From NCBI GenBank assembly GCA_937868725.1, contig CALMMQ010000121.1:1-64000 (forward strand): a stretch of 64,000 nt of DNA, read 5' to 3'. This DNA is from an uncultured Pleomorphomonas sp. GTDB taxonomy: Bacteria; Pseudomonadota; Alphaproteobacteria; Rhizobiales; Pleomorphomonadaceae. Of the stretch, positions 45,569 through 55,384 are shown piece by piece (the first letter of the stretch is position 1; every line of letters starts with the position of its first letter). The translations under genes and the position numbers were made by a program. A model generated the notes under the pieces. The model searched no databases and had not been told where the DNA came from. It saw nothing but the letters and a program-made list of their open reading frames with translations.

Positions 45569-47026
45569 ATGAAAAACCAGATTCAGCTCATCACCTACGT
45601 CGATCGCCTGACGGCGGCCGGCTTCGTCGCCCTCAAGGCGCTCGTCGACGGCCCGCTCAAAGGGGTCGTCGGCGGCGTTCATCCCCTGCCGTTCTTCGAC
45701 CCGATCGACGGCGCCGACGCCGGCTTCGACCCGGCCGACCACACGCGCGTTGATCCACGCCTCGGCGACTGGAGCCACGTCAAGGCGCTGGCCGGTTCCG
45801 TCGACATCATGGCCGACCTGATCGTCAACCACGTGTCGTCCGCCTCACCCGCCTTCCAGGACTTCCTGACCCATGGCGACGCGTCCGAGTTCGCCGACAT
45901 GTTCCTGACCTTCGGCAAGGTGTTTCCGAACGGGGCCACCGAAGCCGAACTCAACGCCATCTACCGGCCGCGTCCGGGCCTGCCCTTCACCAAGATGACG
46001 TTCGGCGACGGTTCGCGCCGCCTGCTCTGGACCACTTTCACGCCCAAGCAGATCGACATCGACGTCGGCAGCCGGCACGGCGCCGCCTATCTCGACTCGA
46101 TCATCGATCGCTTCTCCCGGGCCGGCATCGCAGCCATCCGTCTCGACGCTGCCGGCTACGCCATCAAGAAGCCCGGCAGCAGCTGCTTCATGATTCCCGA
46201 GACCTACGCCTTCCTCGGCGAACTGGCTGCCAAGGCCAGGACCGCCGGCATGGAAGTGCTGGTCGAGATCCACAGCTACTATCGCGACCAGATCGAAATC
46301 GCCCGCAAGGTCGATCGCGTCTACGATTTCGCCCTGCCGCCGCTGGTGCTGCATGCCCTCTACACCAGCGAGGCCGAACCCCTGGCCAACTGGCTGCGCA
46401 TTGCCCCGCGCAACGCCGTGACCGTGCTCGACACCCATGACGGCATCGGCGTCATCGATGTCGGCGCCTCGACGGATGGTCGGCCCGGCCTGTTGCCGCC
46501 GGCGGCCATCGACGCGCTGGTCGAGACCATTCACAGCCGCTCCAATGACGAGAGCCGCCACGCCACCGGCGGCGCCGCCTCCAACCTCGACCTCTATCAG
46601 GTCAACTGCACCTACTACGATGCCCTCGGTCGGCGCGACGACGAGTATCTGATCGCCCGGGCGCTGCAGTTCTTCTCGCCGGGCATCCCGCAAGTCTATT
46701 ACGTCGGCCTGCTGGGCGGCACCAACGACATGGCGCTGCTGCGCGAGACCAACGTCGGCCGCGACATCAACCGCCATTATTACCAGCCGATGGAACTCGG
46801 CGAAGCGCTGGGCAAGCCGATGGTCAAGCGACTGTTCGAGCTCGCCCGGTTGCGCAATTCGCATCCCGCCTTCGACGGCGAGTTCGCCGTCAGTACGCCC
46901 AGCGACACCAGCATCAGCCTCAGGTGGACGCGCGGCGACGAATTCGCCAGTCTGGATGTCGACTTGGTCGAAAAACGTTCCGTCATCCATTGCTCCGGTC
47001 GTACCGACCCGTTCATCGTGACCTGA
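45569..47026 (+). CDS. Sucrose phosphorylase (GH13_18)
   Basis: This 485-residue enzyme converts sucrose and phosphate to alpha-glucose-1-phosphate and fructose in the cytoplasm. It begins MKNQIQLITYVDRL and has GVHPLPFFDPIDGADAGFDPADHTRVD, a signature of the GH13_18 sucrose phosphorylases. The nucleophile Asp (IRLDAAGYAIKK), the acid/base Glu (VEIHSYY) and the transition-state Asp (LDTHDGIG) are visible. No signal peptide. It replaces the alpha-glucosidase aglA that this operon has in Sinorhizobium. sucP/gtfA-type symbols are used for homologues. Confidence 0.92.
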   Translation: MKNQIQLITYVDRLTAAGFVALKALVDGPLKGVVGGVHPLPFFDPIDGADAGFDPADHTRVDPRLGDWSHVKALAGSVDIMADLIVNHVSSASPAFQDFLTHGDASEFADMFLTFGKVFPNGATEAELNAIYRPRPGLPFTKMTFGDGSRRLLWTTFTPKQIDIDVGSRHGAAYLDSIIDRFSRAGIAAIRLDAAGYAIKKPGSSCFMIPETYAFLGELAAKARTAGMEVLVEIHSYYRDQIEIARKVDRVYDFALPPLVLHALYTSEAEPLANWLRIAPRNAVTVLDTHDGIGVIDVGASTDGRPGLLPPAAIDALVETIHSRSNDESRHATGGAASNLDLYQVNCTYYDALGRRDDEYLIARALQFFSPGIPQVYYVGLLGGTNDMALLRETNVGRDINRHYYQPMELGEALGKPMVKRLFELARLRNSHPAFDGEFAVSTPSDTSISLRWTRGDEFASLDVDLVEKRSVIHCSGRTDPFIVT

Positions 47027-47371
47027 GTCGCCCGATCGGGCCGGCTCCACTGCCCGCCCGATCGCCCTCGCCGGCCAGCACAACCGGTCGGACAGGCGTC
47101 GCCAGGACCGCCTCCTGCGGCCCGCCGCGGGTGGAAAGGCCGAGGAAAACTTAGCTAACTAATTGAATTAATGACCATATATCGCAGGACTCGCGTCCGC
47201 CGGCTTCGGCCTGCGACGCGAGGCAAGGCGACACGTTTTCGATGCACCCGATCGGACGGCAGCTCTAGCGATTGGATCAATAGACAATATTTAGCCTATA
47301 GCGTAGGTTGAAATCTGTTGATCCTTACTCTTTCATAGTCTGCCAACAGATGTCGACGGGTCGAAACGGTC
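47027..47371 (+). other. Intergenic region with a GC hairpin and AT-rich stretch
   Basis: No gene is supported. At 47192-47220 a strong TTCG-capped hairpin CGCGT...ACGCG with inner CGC/GCG and GGC/GCC pairs is present. It is flanked by AT-rich DNA (47150-47185 and 47270-47340), unusual in this genome. It may be the sucrose-phosphorylase 3' end or a small RNA; no clear T-run follows. Confidence 0.4.
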
Positions 47372-49900
47372 GTGAAGCCAGCCGCTGAACAGAGTCTGCC
47401 CAGCCCCGCGCTCACGGACAATTTGCTGTTGTCGGACGCCTCCGTTCTGGCCGCCGCACAACTCGACGAAGCCGGGCAGATTGTCGCCGCCAATGCCGCC
47501 TTCGAAGCCACCTTCGGCCCTCCCGTTTCGCCGTGCGGCTTCGTCGATCTCGTCACCGTCGACCAGCGGCCACCGCTGCTCGCCGCCCTCGCCGCCCTGC
47601 GGGCCAATCCGGCCGCGAGCCGCCACATCGACCTGCTGTTCGCCCGGCCCGAGGCCGACGCCAGCTGGTTTCGCGCCGCGCTGTCCGCCCGCGCCCCGGA
47701 CCGGCCTGGCAGTGCCGGCTTCGCCGTGCAACTGGTCGACATCGACGATCTGAAGCGCCAGCTCATCGAGCGGGAAAAGCACTTCGAAGCCAGTCAGCTG
47801 GCGTTCACCGGCGCCCACATCGGCGTCTGGGACATCGACGTCTTGAAGGGCATCACCACCTATTCCGACGTCTATCACCAGATGCGTGGCTGGGCTCCGG
47901 ACTATCAGCCGCCACCGGGTCTCGAGTTCCTGCTCACCAGCATCCATCCCCACGATCGGGACAAGGTGCGGCAGGTCTACCAGTCCGCCATGGCGGGCAA
48001 GCTCCTGAAGGTTCAGCTGGAATTCCGCTTGCTGCACAGCGGCGGCCACTGGATCTGGGTCGATTGCCGCGGCTCGTGCATCTGTGACGCCGACGGCCGA
48101 CCGGTGCGCATCATCGGCACCGACCTCGACATCACCGAGCGCAAGCAGGCCGAAGAGGATCTGGCCCAGCTGTCCCGCCGCCTGAAGCTCGCCATGGAAG
48201 TGTCGCGCATCGGCGTCTTCGAGGCCGACTTTGAAACCGGCTACGCCACATGGGACGAAGCGATGCTGCGCTTCTATGGCGTTGAAGGCGGCCCCAGGAT
48301 CAAGATCGGCGAGGTCTGGGAAAGCTTCCTGCATCCCGACGATCGCCAACGCGTGGTGACCTCGCTCAACCAGCACATCGCCGAACTCAAGCCCTACAAC
48401 GATCAGTACCGCATCGTGCTGCCCAACGGCACCGTGCGTTACATGCACTCGCGCACCCGGCCTTTCGTCGACCCCGACGGCCGCCGGCTGATGATCGGCG
48501 CCGAGTGGGACGAAACCGCGGAGATCATGCTGCGCCAGGATCTCGAACGCGCCAAGACGCTGGCCGAGGCGCGGGCGCGCGAACTGGAGATCGCCAAGGC
48601 GGAGATCGAGCGCATCGCCTTGCTCGATCCGCTGACCGACCTGCCCAACCGACGCTTCCTCGACCAGTGGCTGGCCCGCTTTTCGGCCGAGCCGGTCGAC
48701 GACCGCCACGGCCTCGCCATCCTGCACATCGACCTCGACCGCTTCAAGCAGATCAACGACACCTTCGGCCACAGCGTCGGCGATGCCGTGCTGAAGCACG
48801 TCGCCGTCCTGTTGCAGCGCACGATCGACGATGGCGACAAGGTGTTCCGCATCGGCGGCGACGAGTTCGTGGTGATCCGCCGCTACAACGACGATCGCGC
48901 CGCCCTCGAAGCGCTGGCCGAACGCATCGTCGACACCTTGCGCAAGCCCGCCAACATCAACGGCTACGATTGCCGCTTCGGCGCCAGCATCGGCATCGCG
49001 CTAGCCCTCGGTCACGAGGTCGACGCCTCGCAACTGCTGCTCAACGCCGATATCGGTCTCTATTACGCCAAGAACCGCGGCCGCAATCGCTGGGAGTATT
49101 TCAGCCGCGAATCCCGTGAGCGGCTGATCCTCACCAAGCAGACGTCGGACGACATCCTGCGCGGCATCGAGCACGACGAATTCCTGCCCTACTACCAGCT
49201 GCAGTTCGAAGCCGACACGCTGAACATCGCCGGCATCGAGGCCTTGGTGCGCTGGAACCACCCCGAGCACGGCATTCTGACGCCGGACAAGTTCATCGCC
49301 ACCGCCGCCGAGCTCGACATTCTCGCCGACATCGACGGTCTGGTGCTCAACAAGGCCGTGGCCGACTGCCAACTGTTCGAACAAGCTGGCATCGACGTCC
49401 GCCAGTGTTCGGTCAACGTTTCCTCGCGACGGCTGCGCGACCCGCATCTCGCCGATGTGCTGCAGACACTGCCGCGCTGCCGCACGCCGCTGGCCTTCGA
49501 GCTTCTCGAATCGATCTTTCTTGACGACTACGACGAGCAGGTCGCCACCAATCTCGAGCTGATCCGCAAGGCCGGCATCCGCATCGAGATTGACGATTTC
49601 GGCAGCGGCCACGCCTCGATCACCAGCTTGCTGCGCCTGCGGCCCGACACGCTGAAGATCGACCGCCAGCTCACCAAGACGCTGCCGACCTCCTACGAAC
49701 GCCGGTCGCTGGTGCGCGCCATCATCGACATGGGCCACTCGCTCGGTGTTTCCGTGGTCGGCGAAGGCGTCGAAACCTCCGAGCATGCCTTCTGGCTGAA
49801 CGCCCTCAACTGCGACCGCCTGCAAGGCTTCGCTCTCGCCGTTCCCATGCCGCCGGCCGAACTCATCGGCTTCGTCCGCCGTCAGGCCTGGCGCAAGTGA
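47372..49900 (+). CDS. PAS-PAS-GGDEF-EAL cyclic-di-GMP enzyme
   Basis: This 842-residue soluble protein begins at a GTG. An N-terminal PAS-like region (about 25-130) and two PAS/PAC domains (about 145-260, ending VRIIGTDLDITERKQAEE, and about 270-390) precede a coiled coil, an intact GGDEF (495-499) and an intact EAL (623-625). The EAL metal and catalytic sites (NVSS, ELLES, DDFGSG, EGVET) are kept, with ELLES in place of the usual ExTE. It can bind ligands such as flavin or small molecules in PAS. It has no membrane helix. Confidence 0.9.
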   Translation: MKPAAEQSLPSPALTDNLLLSDASVLAAAQLDEAGQIVAANAAFEATFGPPVSPCGFVDLVTVDQRPPLLAALAALRANPAASRHIDLLFARPEADASWFRAALSARAPDRPGSAGFAVQLVDIDDLKRQLIEREKHFEASQLAFTGAHIGVWDIDVLKGITTYSDVYHQMRGWAPDYQPPPGLEFLLTSIHPHDRDKVRQVYQSAMAGKLLKVQLEFRLLHSGGHWIWVDCRGSCICDADGRPVRIIGTDLDITERKQAEEDLAQLSRRLKLAMEVSRIGVFEADFETGYATWDEAMLRFYGVEGGPRIKIGEVWESFLHPDDRQRVVTSLNQHIAELKPYNDQYRIVLPNGTVRYMHSRTRPFVDPDGRRLMIGAEWDETAEIMLRQDLERAKTLAEARARELEIAKAEIERIALLDPLTDLPNRRFLDQWLARFSAEPVDDRHGLAILHIDLDRFKQINDTFGHSVGDAVLKHVAVLLQRTIDDGDKVFRIGGDEFVVIRRYNDDRAALEALAERIVDTLRKPANINGYDCRFGASIGIALALGHEVDASQLLLNADIGLYYAKNRGRNRWEYFSRESRERLILTKQTSDDILRGIEHDEFLPYYQLQFEADTLNIAGIEALVRWNHPEHGILTPDKFIATAAELDILADIDGLVLNKAVADCQLFEQAGIDVRQCSVNVSSRRLRDPHLADVLQTLPRCRTPLAFELLESIFLDDYDEQVATNLELIRKAGIRIEIDDFGSGHASITSLLRLRPDTLKIDRQLTKTLPTSYERRSLVRAIIDMGHSLGVSVVGEGVETSEHAFWLNALNCDRLQGFALAVPMPPAELIGFVRRQAWRK

Positions 49901-49918
49901 ACCGCCGGCCAGCCTGGC

Positions 49919-51811
49919 TCAGATGGTGAACTGTTGGCCGATCTCGACCACGCGGTTCGACGGCAGGCGATAGAAGCTCGTCGCATCCGTCGCCTGGCGG
50001 GCCAGCGCGATGTACAGCCGGTTCTGCCAGCGCGGCAGTTGCGACTGCACTGCCGGCTTGAACGACCGTCGGCTCAGGAAGAAGCTGGTCGACATGATGT
50101 CGAACTTGATGCCGCTCTTGCGCGCCTGCATCAGCGCCATCGGCAGGTTGGGATCGTCCATGTAGCCGAAGGTGACCGTCACCTGCGTGAAGCGCTCGTC
50201 GATCGGCTTCAGCACGACGCGACGATCCTCAGCCACGTGCGGCAGCATGGCATAATCGACGGTAACGATCAGATTGTGCTCATGAACGACGTGATTGTGC
50301 TTGAGGTTGTGCATCAGCGCGCTCGGCGCCACCGACGGCTCCGAAGTCAGAAACACCGCCGTGCCCCGCGCCGTCAGCGCCGACGACCGTGCCAGCATGC
50401 CGACGAGATCAGACAGCGGAATGGTCTCGTTGCGCGTCTTGGCCTGCGTCAGGGCACTGCCGCGCACCCAGGTGGCGATCAGCGCGCTCATGGCGCCGCC
50501 GACCATCAGCGGCACGAAGCCGCCTTCGAGGATCTTCATGAGATTGGCGCCAAGGAACACCATTTCCACGGCGAGAAGCGGCGCCACCACGGCAACGGCC
50601 CGCCACAGCGGCCACTGCCAGGCGCGCCAGAACACCACGAAAGCCATCAGCGAGGTGGAGACCATGGTGCCGGTGACGGCGATGCCATAGGCATTGCCGA
50701 GCGCGTCGGAACTGCGGAAGGCGAACACCAGCACCAGCACGCCGAGCAGCAGCAGCCAGTTGACCTTGGGCAGATAAATCTGGCCGACCTGTGCTTCCGA
50801 CGTGTGGCGAACCTCGAAGCGCGGCATCAGACCGAGCTGAACCGCCTGCTGCGTCAGCGAGAAGGCGCCGGAAATGACCGCCTGGCTGGCGATGACGGTG
50901 GCGAGCGTCGCCAGCACCACCACCGGCAACAGCGCCCAGGTCGGCACCATCAGGAAGAACGGGTTCTCCAGCGTCTCGGGCCGGGCCAGCACCATGGCCC
51001 CCTGGCCGAGATAGTTGAGAGCCAGCGAGGGAAACACCACCGCCGACCAGGCGATCTGGATCGGCCGGCGACCGAAATGGCCCATATCGGCATAGAGCGC
51101 CTCGGCGCCGGTCACCGCCAGGAACACCGAACCGATGACGGCGAACGAACCGGCGCCGTGGCTGAGGAGAAAACGCCCGGCCTCGACCGGGTTGATGGCC
51201 GTCAGGATGATCGGCGCATCGCCGAGATGGGCGAGGCCGAGCCCCGCCATCACCGCGAACCAGACCAGCGTGATCGGCCCGAACCAGGCCGAAACCCGGG
51301 CCGTGCCATGGCTCTGGATGGCAAACAGGACAATGAGAATGACGACGGTAAGCGGCACGACGAAGCGGCTGAACTCCGGCGCCACCAGTTCCAGTCCTTC
51401 GACGGCCGACAACACCGAGATGGCCGGGGTGATGATGGCGTCACCATAGAACAGCGCCGCGCCGGCCACGCCCAGCACCACCAGTGCCATCGACCGATGG
51501 CCGACCGCCTGCCGGGCCAGCGCCAGCAGCGACAGCGTGCCGCCCTCGCCGCGATTGTCGGCCCTGAGGATCAGCAGCACGTACTTGACCGTGACGATCA
51601 GCGTCAACGACCACAGCAGCAGCGACACGATGCCGATGGTCTCGTCGGCGGTCAGACCATCGTCGGCGGCATGTACCAGCGACTGCCGCAGCGCGTAGAG
51701 CGGACTGGTACCGATGTCGCCATAGACGACACCGATCGAACCAAGCATCAGGGTCCAGAAGCGGCTGTGCGGCTGGCCTTCAACCGGCTCTGCGTCGATC
51801 GTCGTCGTCAT
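49919..51811 (-). CDS. kup: Kup-family potassium transporter
   Basis: This 630-residue low-affinity K+/H+ symporter has twelve membrane helices (about 15-440) and a C-terminal cytoplasmic domain. The family region LMLGSIGVVYGDIGTSPLYALRQS opens the membrane part. GGAGCACGAC precedes the start. A good promoter TTGATT-N18-TATAAA is readable on the minus strand just upstream. It is divergent from the KdpD-like/KdpE pair, with a perfect 27-bp palindrome between them. Confidence 0.95.
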   Translation of the reverse strand: MTTTIDAEPVEGQPHSRFWTLMLGSIGVVYGDIGTSPLYALRQSLVHAADDGLTADETIGIVSLLLWSLTLIVTVKYVLLILRADNRGEGGTLSLLALARQAVGHRSMALVVLGVAGAALFYGDAIITPAISVLSAVEGLELVAPEFSRFVVPLTVVILIVLFAIQSHGTARVSAWFGPITLVWFAVMAGLGLAHLGDAPIILTAINPVEAGRFLLSHGAGSFAVIGSVFLAVTGAEALYADMGHFGRRPIQIAWSAVVFPSLALNYLGQGAMVLARPETLENPFFLMVPTWALLPVVVLATLATVIASQAVISGAFSLTQQAVQLGLMPRFEVRHTSEAQVGQIYLPKVNWLLLLGVLVLVFAFRSSDALGNAYGIAVTGTMVSTSLMAFVVFWRAWQWPLWRAVAVVAPLLAVEMVFLGANLMKILEGGFVPLMVGGAMSALIATWVRGSALTQAKTRNETIPLSDLVGMLARSSALTARGTAVFLTSEPSVAPSALMHNLKHNHVVHEHNLIVTVDYAMLPHVAEDRRVVLKPIDERFTQVTVTFGYMDDPNLPMALMQARKSGIKFDIMSTSFFLSRRSFKPAVQSQLPRWQNRLYIALARQATDATSFYRLPSNRVVEIGQQFTI

Positions 51812-51879
51812 GTCGTGCTCCAGCGTCCATCTTCCGGTTTATATGTTGTAACTGCGCTGAAAATCAATATATTCACGAC

Positions 51880-51906
51880 AATAAGCCAATAAGTTATTGG
51901 CTTATT
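51880..51906. promoter_or_regulatory. 27-bp perfect palindrome between kup and kdpD-like
   Basis: Arms AATAAGCCAATAA and TTATTGGCTTATT (13 bp each, perfect) flank one central G. It ends 5 bases before the -35 box of the forward promoter at 51912, in an AT-rich island. No gene converges here, so a regulator site is more likely than a terminator. KdpE is the obvious candidate (inference). Confidence 0.7.
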
Positions 51907-51911
51907 TTTAC

Positions 51912-51940
51912 TTTACAAGAATTTTATACGCCGATAGAAT
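51912..51940 (+). promoter_or_regulatory. Sigma-70 promoter for kdpDE-like pair
   Basis: TTTACA (51912-51917), 17-base spacer, TAGAAT (51935-51940). This is close to consensus and very AT-rich for the genome. The leader to the start at 52143 is about 195 bases. Confidence 0.65.
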
Positions 51941-52142
51941 TCACGAGTTCGACTTATATTTTCTTTATTTCTGCGCGATCCCGTCGATGATTTGGCCAGC
52001 CGCTTCAACAACCGGCTTGCATGCCGGCCGCCGCCACCGCATACGTCCCTTGACCGATGTTTCGGGAGACCGGACGGACTGCTATCGTCGCGCCTGCAGG
52101 CATTTGCCACCCACAGTACCAAGCCAACGGGCAATTCCGGTC

Positions 52143-53720
52143 ATGAGCGTCGAACCCCGACCCATCCCGCTTCCCGCCACCGACCGCCCGGTGGCTCCGG
52201 ACGATCCGTTCGACGACTGGCGCCGGCCGGGACCGTTGGTCGGCTATCTCACAGCCAGCCTCAGCGTCGCCGTGGCCCTCGGCCTCGCCGCCCTCCTCAA
52301 GCACCGGGATGCCCAGATCGACGCCGCGCTGCCGCTGCTGTTGGCCGTGCTGGTACCGGCGATCCGCTTCGGCATCTGGCCGGCGGTCTATGCCTCGCTG
52401 CTGGCCTTCCTGGCCTACAATTTCTTCTTCATCGAGCCCTACTACACGCTATCGGTGGCCCGGCCATCGCAGGTGGTCGGGCTGATGGTGTTCCTGATGA
52501 TCTCCGTCATCACCGCCGCCATCGCCGGTCAGGCGCGCGAGCGGGCGCGCGTAGCTGTCGACCGCGTGCGGGCGACACGCCGCCTCTACGAGTTCACGCG
52601 CAAACTGGCGTCGATCGCCGATTGGATTTCCGTCACCGACGCCGCCGCCGCCGAGGTGCAGGCGATCATGGGCCGGGCCGTGATCATCCTGCTGGAACGG
52701 GCCGATGATCTCGAGGTCGCCGCCGCCTGGCCGCCGGAGGATCAGCTCGGCGACAACGCCCTCAACGCCGCCCGCTGGGCCTTCGCCTGCCGCGAGACCA
52801 CCGGGCCGGGCACCGGCATCCACCCCGACGCCGGCTGGATGTTCCTGCCTCTCCTCATCGGCCGCCGGCCGATCGGCGTCCTCGGAATTGCCGCCACCGG
52901 GCCGCTGTTTGACCCCGAACAGACCGTTCTGCTGCACTCGCTGGCCGAACAGTCGGCCATCGCCATCGACCGGGCCCGCCTCGCCCGCGAAATCGACCGC
53001 GCCCGCGCCGCTACCGAAGCCGAGCGGGTGCGCAACCTGCTGCTGTCGTCGATCAGCCATGATTTCCGCACGCCGCTCGCCTCCATCCTCGGCGCCGCCA
53101 CCAGCCTCACCAGCTACGGCGACCGCTTCTCGCCGGCCCGTAGCGCCGACCTGCTCGCCTCGATCCGCGAGGAAGCCGAACATCTCGACGCCATGGTGCG
53201 CAACCTGCTGTCGATCACCCGCCTTGAGGCCGGCGCTCTCGACATCCACAAGGACTGGCTCGACGTCGCCGATCTCATGGACCGGGTGGCGGCCGTGGCC
53301 CGGCGGCGCGGCGCCCGCCAGCCCTTGCACGTCGAGGCGGCACCTGGCCTGCCCCTGATCCGCGCCGACGCCGGCCTGATCGATCAGGCCATCGCCAATG
53401 TGGTTGCCAACGCCGTCCGTCTCTGCCCGGCCACGGCCAACATCCGTTTGGCCGCCAGCCAGCGCGCCGGGTTCGTCGACATCGTCGTCGAAGACGACGG
53501 CCCCGGCATCGCCGCCGACCTGTTGCCGCGCATCTTCGACAAGTTCGTCCGGGCGCCGCGCGAAGGCGGCGATGGCGGCGAAGGCTCCGGCCTCGGCCTC
53601 GCCATCACCCGCGGCATCGTCGAGGCGCACGGCGGCGGCGTGAAGGCGGAAAGCCCGATCGCCGGTCCGCACGGCAGCCGTTTCACGCTGAGCCTGCCCA
53701 TCGGGAGCGACACACCATGA
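52143..53720 (+). CDS. KdpD-like sensor kinase lacking the N-terminal KdpD/USP domains
   Basis: This 525-residue kinase corresponds to the C-terminal two thirds of KdpD: four membrane helices (about 32-135, DUF4118, with YNFFFIEPYYTLSV), a GAF-like domain (about 160-285), HisKA with SSISHDFRTPLAS (phospho-His about 306) and HATPase. The N-terminal KdpD and UspA-like domains, which hold the ATP and c-di-AMP sites in other KdpDs, are absent; no upstream frame encodes them. It overlaps KdpE by 4 bases. It is beside kup, not kdpFABC. K+ or osmotic sensing is likely. Confidence 0.85.
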   Translation: MSVEPRPIPLPATDRPVAPDDPFDDWRRPGPLVGYLTASLSVAVALGLAALLKHRDAQIDAALPLLLAVLVPAIRFGIWPAVYASLLAFLAYNFFFIEPYYTLSVARPSQVVGLMVFLMISVITAAIAGQARERARVAVDRVRATRRLYEFTRKLASIADWISVTDAAAAEVQAIMGRAVIILLERADDLEVAAAWPPEDQLGDNALNAARWAFACRETTGPGTGIHPDAGWMFLPLLIGRRPIGVLGIAATGPLFDPEQTVLLHSLAEQSAIAIDRARLAREIDRARAATEAERVRNLLLSSISHDFRTPLASILGAATSLTSYGDRFSPARSADLLASIREEAEHLDAMVRNLLSITRLEAGALDIHKDWLDVADLMDRVAAVARRRGARQPLHVEAAPGLPLIRADAGLIDQAIANVVANAVRLCPATANIRLAASQRAGFVDIVVEDDGPGIAADLLPRIFDKFVRAPREGGDGGEGSGLGLAITRGIVEAHGGGVKAESPIAGPHGSRFTLSLPIGSDTP

Positions 53721-54418
53721 CGTCCGTCGTCACACCACCAGCCACCGTGCTCGTCGTCGACGACGAGCCGGCCATCCACCGCTTTCTCGCGCCGGTGCTG
53801 GAGATCGAAGGCTATCTGGTCCTCCGCGCCGATACCGGCCAGCAGGCCCTCGACCTCGCCTCGGAACGCCGGCCCGACGTCGTCGTGCTCGATCTTGGGT
53901 TGCCCGATATCGATGGCAAGGATGTGCTGCGCCAGCTCCGGCGCTGGTCGGGCGTGCCGGTGGTGGTGCTGTCGGCCCGCGATCGCGAAGTCGAGAAAAT
54001 CGAGGCGCTCGACCTCGGCGCCGACGATTTCGTCAACAAGCCGTTCGGCATCGGCGAATTTCTGGCCCGGCTGCGGGCGGCATTGCGCCACGCCCGGCCG
54101 CGCGACAGCGACAACCCGGTGATCCGCGTCGGCCGCTGGGAAATCGACCTCGCCCGGCATCGCGTCAGCCGTGACGGTGAGGACGTCCGCCTCGCCCGCA
54201 AGGAATTCGACCTTCTGGCCGTACTGGCCCGTCACGCCGGTGTCGTCATGACGCACCGTCAACTGCTCACCGCCATCTGGGGCGACGAGCACGTCGGCGA
54301 CACGCAATACCTGCGCGTCTACATTGGCCAGATCCGGCAGAAGCTCGGCGACGATGGTGACGTCAGACTGATCGTCACCGAACCCGGCATCGGCTATCGC
54401 TTCGCCGACACGCAATAG
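53717..54418 (+). CDS. kdpE: KdpE-like OmpR-family response regulator
   Basis: This 233-residue regulator has a receiver (DD at 15-16; phospho-Asp 59 in VVVLDLGLPDIDG) and an OmpR-type winged helix (about 130-230; LTAIWGDEHVGDTQYLRVYIGQIRQKL). The pattern is that of KdpE. It overlaps the kinase (ATGA). It probably acts on the palindrome upstream of the pair and on kup (inference). Confidence 0.9.
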   Translation: MTSVVTPPATVLVVDDEPAIHRFLAPVLEIEGYLVLRADTGQQALDLASERRPDVVVLDLGLPDIDGKDVLRQLRRWSGVPVVVLSARDREVEKIEALDLGADDFVNKPFGIGEFLARLRAALRHARPRDSDNPVIRVGRWEIDLARHRVSRDGEDVRLARKEFDLLAVLARHAGVVMTHRQLLTAIWGDEHVGDTQYLRVYIGQIRQKLGDDGDVRLIVTEPGIGYRFADTQ

Positions 54419-54424
54419 GCGGCG

Positions 54425-55384
54425 TCAGCGGCTGCGGCCGGGTGCCACGAACGGATCGAAGCGGTGGTGCAGCCGCTCGATGGCCGCCAGCCGTTCCTCG
54501 GCCGCCGGTCCGAGGGCCGCCTGCACGGCGGCGCAGAGGTAGTTGGTCAGCGACATCGGCGCCACGTAGCTGTCGAACAGGCTCTGCCCCCGGCTCTGGC
54601 AGCGCAGCGTCACCGTGGCGAGGTGGGCGGAGCGCGCCGCCGTGGCGTCGGTGATCAGCACCGTCGGCGTGCCGGCTTCCTTCGCCAGGGCCAGAAGGTC
54701 GCGCAGCACCCGCGGGCGGCGGCGAAAGCCGAACACCAGCAGTGTATCGTCCGGACCGATACCGACCAGATCTTCGGCCAGCGTCTGGCCGGCCAGCGGC
54801 AGCAGCCGCACATCCGGCCGGACGTGCGCCAGCAGACCGCGGGCGTAGGTGGCCAGCGCGCTCGAATTGCGGAACCCCAGGATGACGACGCGGCGGGCGC
54901 TGACGAGATGGCCGACGGCCGCCGCCAGCGCGTCCGGCGCCAGCTGTTCGACGGTGCGGTTGAGATTGGCGACGTCCTGCGCGACGAACTGGGCAAAGCC
55001 CTCGTCCTCGGTCTGGCGGCGACTGTCGAGCTCGTAGAGGGGCGAACCCCACGACCGGCCGTCGCGGGCGGCGCGGCGCACATCGGCATAGCTGTCGTAG
55101 CCAAGACGGCGAAAGAACCGCGCCGCCGTCGCCGCCGACACGTCAGCCCGGTTTGCCAGTTCGCCGGCCGTGAAGGCGAAGAGATCGGCCGCCGCCTCCA
55201 GCACCACCTCGGCGAGCCGTTTCTCACTCTCCGTCAGGTCGTCGTAGACGGCGGAAATGCGAGCCGCGACGCCGCGTCCGTCCTCGGGCGCGCTCACCAG
55301 ACCATCGTCCGGGGCGGCGGCGCCCGCTTCGTCGGCAATCGCCTCATTTTTCATCTTTTCATCCAACTGAAAATTCTCTTTCAT
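54425..55384 (-). CDS. MurR/RpiR-family regulator
   Basis: This 319-residue protein has an N-terminal helix-turn-helix (about 40-115: LTESEKRLAEVVLEAAADLFAFTAGELANRADVSA and then FFRRLGYDSY) and a C-terminal SIS domain (about 160-290). RpiR regulators bind phosphosugars or small metabolites; the effector here is likely an intermediate of the divergent operon. A dyad overlaps its start codon. Confidence 0.9.
   Translation of the reverse strand: MKENFQLDEKMKNEAIADEAGAAAPDDGLVSAPEDGRGVAARISAVYDDLTESEKRLAEVVLEAAADLFAFTAGELANRADVSAATAARFFRRLGYDSYADVRRAARDGRSWGSPLYELDSRRQTEDEGFAQFVAQDVANLNRTVEQLAPDALAAAVGHLVSARRVVILGFRNSSALATYARGLLAHVRPDVRLLPLAGQTLAEDLVGIGPDDTLLVFGFRRRPRVLRDLLALAKEAGTPTVLITDATAARSAHLATVTLRCQSRGQSLFDSYVAPMSLTNYLCAAVQAALGPAAEERLAAIERLHHRFDPFVAPGRSR

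Noticed and set aside
51880-51906. Bidirectional terminator
   Set aside because: The palindrome lies between divergent, not convergent, genes and directly before a good promoter, so an operator is more likely.
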